Assembly (NCBI GenBank): GCA_019155185.1
Contig: CM032808.1
Span: forward strand, 8,546,716 to 8,610,715
Direction: 5' to 3'
From: Beaufortia kweichowensis
Taxonomy: Eukaryota; Chordata; Actinopteri; Cypriniformes; Gastromyzontidae
Length of the DNA: 64,000 nt
Below, piece after piece: positions 60,701-64,000 of the stretch. The notes beneath the pieces were generated by a model, which saw only the letters and a list, made by a program, of their open reading frames with translations, was not told where the DNA came from and did not search any database. How positions within the stretch are numbered: the first letter of the stretch is position 1; every line of letters begins with the position of its first letter. The position numbers were made by a program, and so were the translations under genes.

Positions 60701-63700
60701 AAACATTCATGTCTACTGCAGATGAGCTCAGAGACGATGAAGCAGCGAATACAGGAGTGCTTTGAGGGGTTGCATATGGCTTTGCAGGAGGATGAAAAGG
60801 CTGTTTTGGACATGATAGAGCAAGACCGCAGGGAAACCAGCAGTAAACTGAACCGAATTCTTCAAGACTGGAATCAACACCTTGCTTCCCTGCAGAAACA
60901 CATCAATGCTATGCAATCGGCACAAGAGAGCCCAGTCGAGTCTCTGAAGCAGGTTCTCTACAGCTATCAGATAAAACATGCTTTTAATAAACTAACCATC
61001 TGTGCTCATAAATTTGTTTACAACATGTAAGAATGATATATTTTGTTTTGTGCATATTCTTTATTTTCAGCGGTTTCCTGAGGATTTTAAGTAAGGCCAT
61101 ATTTTTTTTCAATATTATAAATGATTGTCTAAGTCCATTACATTTTTGGCATAGCTTCTAATACAATTTTAATCTTCTACCAGGATGACGAGCTGTCGTA
61201 AGAAACTGGACCCAGCTGAAGAGGAGATAAAAATGAACGAGGAGAGAGTCCAGAAGCTCATGAAGACCCTTAGAAACATCTCCAAAGATCTGAAGGCTCA
61301 GCTACAACGAAAAAACCTTCTGCTGGGTACCAGTTCATTTAATTAATTTTGAATATATACCTAGAGGGTTAGAAAATAAATAATAAGAAATGCTCAGAAT
61401 GAAAGCATCAATTGTTTATTTCCCCTTCACAGATTCCTCAAATGTGGCTATTGACAAACAGACCTGTCACAAACAAATCAAAGTGACCTCAGAGGGACGG
61501 GGCATGTGCCTGTCTACAGAGGACCGTTCCTTACCCGAAGACCCTCTGAGGTTTGATCAGCTGTACTGTGCCTTGAGCTGCTACCCTATTAAATCTGGAA
61601 AGCACTATTGGGAGGTGAATGTGCATTGCTGCCTTGCCTGGGCTGTGGGCGTGGCTTATGGCAGCATACAGAGGAGAGGGCGGGACAAAGGAGCCAAACT
61701 TGGACGGAACAGGTGCTCGTGGAGTCTTGAATTTCAGGAAGGGCATCTCACGGCCTGGCACAACGATCGGCACTTGGCACTTCCTGTCACAGCAGCTCGG
61801 GCAGCACCGAACAGGGTGGGAGTATTTGTAAACTATAACAAGGGTCGTGTGGTATTTTATGATGCTGAGACTATGAGAACGCTGCAGGAGTTTTCAGCAG
61901 TGCAAACGGCTGTGTTTGACAGAGCACATCATCAGTTTACTGAACCTCTGTACCCAGCCTTTCGGTTCTTCTCACCCAGAGAGAAACACATAGGGCATAA
62001 TCACATGGAGATCTGTGACCTTAACCTTTAATATTCTTTGCGAAAACTGAGATCAAAAGCAAAATTGTTAGAGCAACTATGTATTGTGGCTTGTAACAAA
62101 AAGAAGTGATGAGATCCTAAAGAGACGGTCTACCACTTTTAACCTTATGCTCAATATAGTACAGAGTAAAAAAAAAAACAGAAACCTTGTGTTGTTGCTC
62201 TTTAACGATGTATTTCTTTGTAAACTAGTATTAAGTCTTGTATTAAGCTTACCTGTAATCAATATCCAGCAATAAACTCTTCATAGCATGACTCTTGTCC
62301 TCGATATTCCGTAACTTAATTAACTCATGTAATCTGTGAATAAATAAAAATGAATAATTCAGTTGCAAAGTTAAATGTGAAAGTACACTTAATTATACAA
62401 TATAATTCAGGTTTTTTAGTCATTTTAGAAAAAATATATAAATTGCCTGGACAAACTGTTCAGCATTCCAGTTTCATTTCTACAGGTATTATGAAAATAA
62501 TCCACATGTGTTTACAATAAGATTCCCAAGACACATTTTTCATCTATAAGAGTACCTACCGTGGTGTTCCCACACAGAGAATTTTCTGAAAGCCTAACCC
62601 CGCCAGCACATCCAGCAGGAAATGACAGCTGCGGTCTGCGAACAGGTATTGTGCGTTACTCTTCTTGTTCTCCAGTGGACACAGTAGGAGACTGGGCCTT
62701 CTCAGCCGCTGGACTGTGATGTCCTCAGAAAGATCCCTGTGTTTTTTGTGATTCAGCCATTCGTCAGGGAGCATCAACAGCTGACAATCCACACAGAACC
62801 TTCTTTGTTCCAGTGGCAGAGAAACAAATGCTCTAAATCTGTGAAAGAAACAAATGCACATGGCACAGAGGAAAGATGTGGGAAGACTATTTTATGAGTT
62901 TGTTATAGATCTGTAAGATGCCATCCTTACAGAACATCCAATTTAATCCTTTAGAATAAACAGGCAATAATGCCAATATGCTGTACCAATATTTTATTAG
63001 TGTCATGGCAGAAATTTAAGGTTTTAAGTTATTTACCTTGAGCAGTACTCATGGTGAGTGAATGGTGGCATCTTGGAGCGGTTTTGCTCCTCTCTGGCAA
63101 GCATCCGTGTCTCTGATATCTTAAGTATAAATTAAACCCATTAGGTCTTTCATTACCAAACTTCTTGAATTTCTAAAGATCTTCTAAAATAAAAGCTGTT
63201 TAAAGTGTCACACCTAATGGAGGCTGTTACAGTAAAACTTGGACACTGTCAAGACAGAACATACAATATATTTAAGCTCAAGTGTATTTCTACAAAAATT
63301 ATTTTATTAGAGAAAGAATAAGACATCTACTTGCAAACACAGCCGATAAAAATAGTCTAAAAACAAGCGATTAAAGTATTGGTTGGTCATTAATGAATAA
63401 ACTAACCTTCTCGTCTTCCCACTGAAAAAAGTTGCAGTCTTTTCTGTCACGACAAGCAGAACAGGCGAAAAATCTCTTTCCTTTCTCATCCCCATTACCC
63501 ATTTTCTCGAATAATAGAGTTGGTCCTACGAACATTACATGACAACGGTCTATGTTACAATCATATTTTAGGACTACATCTTATTGCCCACATGACGGTA
63601 ATACACTATTAACAAATATTATTTCATACCATGCGGACAATGTGGCGCTGATTTGTCCACCTCATTTTGAATAATCACTTCTATTCCACCGCTGTCCACT

Positions 63701-63723
63701 ACATCATCCACAATTTTGTTCAT
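57731..63723 (-). CDS. zcchc4: rRNA N6-adenosine methyltransferase Zcchc4
   Basis: It methylates one adenosine of 28S rRNA (m6A) in the nucleolus. Twelve phase-consistent exons give 452 residues (human 513): 63630-63723, 63407-63525, 63037-63119, 62560-62838, 62253-62333, 59407-59476, 59187-59331, 58774-58874, 58573-58694, 58348-58423, 57953-58004, 57731-57867. In order: a GRF-type zinc finger (APHCPHG, then FFACSACRDRKDCNFFQW, about residues 27-67); a methyltransferase core with NAQYLFADRSC, ILCVGTPR and the catalytic VTDPPFGGLV (DPPF at about 265-268); a Cys-rich zinc region (FCCVCERY, HCPKCNTC, HCDECGRC, HCSSCGHCALPDHPC); and a CCHC knuckle (CFSCGSQKHKLRAC) near the C terminus. The basic tail of the mammalian protein is much shorter here. 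Exon 3 has a weak acceptor. Intron 5 (about 2.8 kb) holds another gene on the opposite strand. Confidence 0.95.
57737..57742 (-). terminator. zcchc4: AATAAA inside the last codons of zcchc4
   Basis: The codons AAT AAA, two before the TGA stop, spell a canonical poly(A) signal on the minus strand. A later ATTAAA is present near 57690. Which one is used is unknown. Confidence 0.35.
60160..62031 (+). CDS. TRIM-like coiled-coil/B30.2 protein without RING or B-box, nested in zcchc4
   Basis: Six phase-consistent exons give 411 residues: 60160-60312, 60503-60592, 60722-60952, 61071-61090, 61184-61326, 61433-62031. The third exon is 231 nt and codes for a coiled coil (about residues 82-158), the size and position of the classic TRIM coiled-coil exon. 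A tiny 20-nt exon and a 143-nt exon follow, then a B30.2 domain (about 213-411) with HYWEVNVHCCLAWAVGVAYG, LGRNRCSWSLEF and RVGVFVNYNKG. The B30.2 type looks closest to the TRIM14, TRIM65, BSPRY and RNF135 kind. The first exon (51 residues) has no zinc ligands, so no RING or B-box is encoded in this model. TRIM proteins of this kind act in ubiquitin or antiviral signalling; without a RING this one might act as an adaptor or dominant modulator, which is inference. The upstream promoter is not identified. Confidence 0.85.
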
Positions 63724-63850
63724 ATTCGCCAGAAATATTGCATGTAAGAATCAAAACATCACTCGCATGCCTGACAGGAGGCTGCCATGGTAAACTATTT
63801 GGTCGCACACATATGACGTCACAGAAACGGTGCTTATGCAGTGAAGCGCT
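63724..63850. other. zcchc4 upstream region
   Basis: Short interval upstream of the zcchc4 ATG containing TGACGTCA (about 63813-63820), a perfect CRE/ATF palindrome that could serve the zcchc4 promoter. The LINE fragment begins right after it. Confidence 0.4.
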
Positions 63851-64000
63851 AGATCTCCTAAACCAAATGTAATTGCATATTGGAATCAATTTGTAAGTGA
63901 TGTTGATTGGAAAAAAGTCTGGCTTCTGCCTAACCGGTATCTCTTAACAAACAAGGTTAAAGAAGTGTCTTTTAAGCTTCTACACAAAATATACCCTGCT
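63851..64000 (+). mobile_element. LINE reverse-transcriptase fragment (5'-truncated in view)
   Basis: An open plus-strand frame from 63851 to the window end reads ...VDWKKVWLLPNRYLLTNKVK then EVSFKLLHKIYP. This is the conserved stretch after the reverse-transcriptase core of L1-like elements in fish (TNKVKEVSFK-LH-IYP). No upstream part of the element is present, so it is 5'-truncated; it continues past the window edge. Confidence 0.75.

Overview
This window is vertebrate nuclear DNA, almost certainly from a ray-finned fish of the carp order (Cypriniformes). The genes are split by GT-AG introns and code for animal proteins. The DNA between them is AT-rich and carries short inverted-repeat transposons of kinds common in cyprinid genomes, plus microsatellites. 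No bacterial features, rRNA, tRNA or CRISPR array were seen. The species is not fixed by the sequence. All gene models were built by reading exons by hand and checking that reading phase is kept across each junction.

Layout. (1) 0.6-9 kb, minus strand: zbtb4, a zinc-finger methyl-DNA-binding factor of the Kaiso group with one very long coding exon and a likely non-coding first exon near 8.7 kb. (2) 10-18.6 kb: gene-poor spacer with MITEs, (TA)n and (GAAA)n tracts, ending in the polr2a promoter. (3) 18.9-31.1 kb, plus strand: a complete polr2a (RNA polymerase II largest subunit, 28 coding exons, 1965 residues, 52 CTD repeats). The divergent zbtb4/polr2a arrangement is the same as in mammals. 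(4) 35.5-39 kb, plus: capg, an actin-filament capping protein. (5) 40.3-45.9 kb, plus: an unrecognised 471-residue helical protein ending in a PRY/SPRY (B30.2) domain. (6) 45.9-52.4 kb: spacer with repeats. (7) 52.4-56.9 kb, plus: mfsd8 (CLN7, lysosomal transporter family), complete except for a one-base frameshift in the second-to-last exon. (8) 57.7-63.7 kb, minus: zcchc4 (28S rRNA m6A methyltransferase), with a second TRIM-like coiled-coil/B30.2 gene lying on the opposite strand inside its fifth intron. (9) 63.85 kb to the end: the start of a LINE reverse-transcriptase fragment.

The genes do not form a pathway. They are independent housekeeping genes (polr2a, zcchc4, mfsd8), a chromatin regulator (zbtb4), an actin regulator (capg) and two B30.2 proteins of possible immune or ubiquitin-related type. 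The points most worth checking are the zbtb4 reading frame without a BTB domain, a 56-codon upstream ORF ending 5 bases before the polr2a start, the exon-by-exon repeated Trp-helix motif in the first B30.2 gene, the nested antisense TRIM-like gene without RING or B-box, the mfsd8 frameshift, and a duplicated splice-acceptor block in the zbtb4 5' region.
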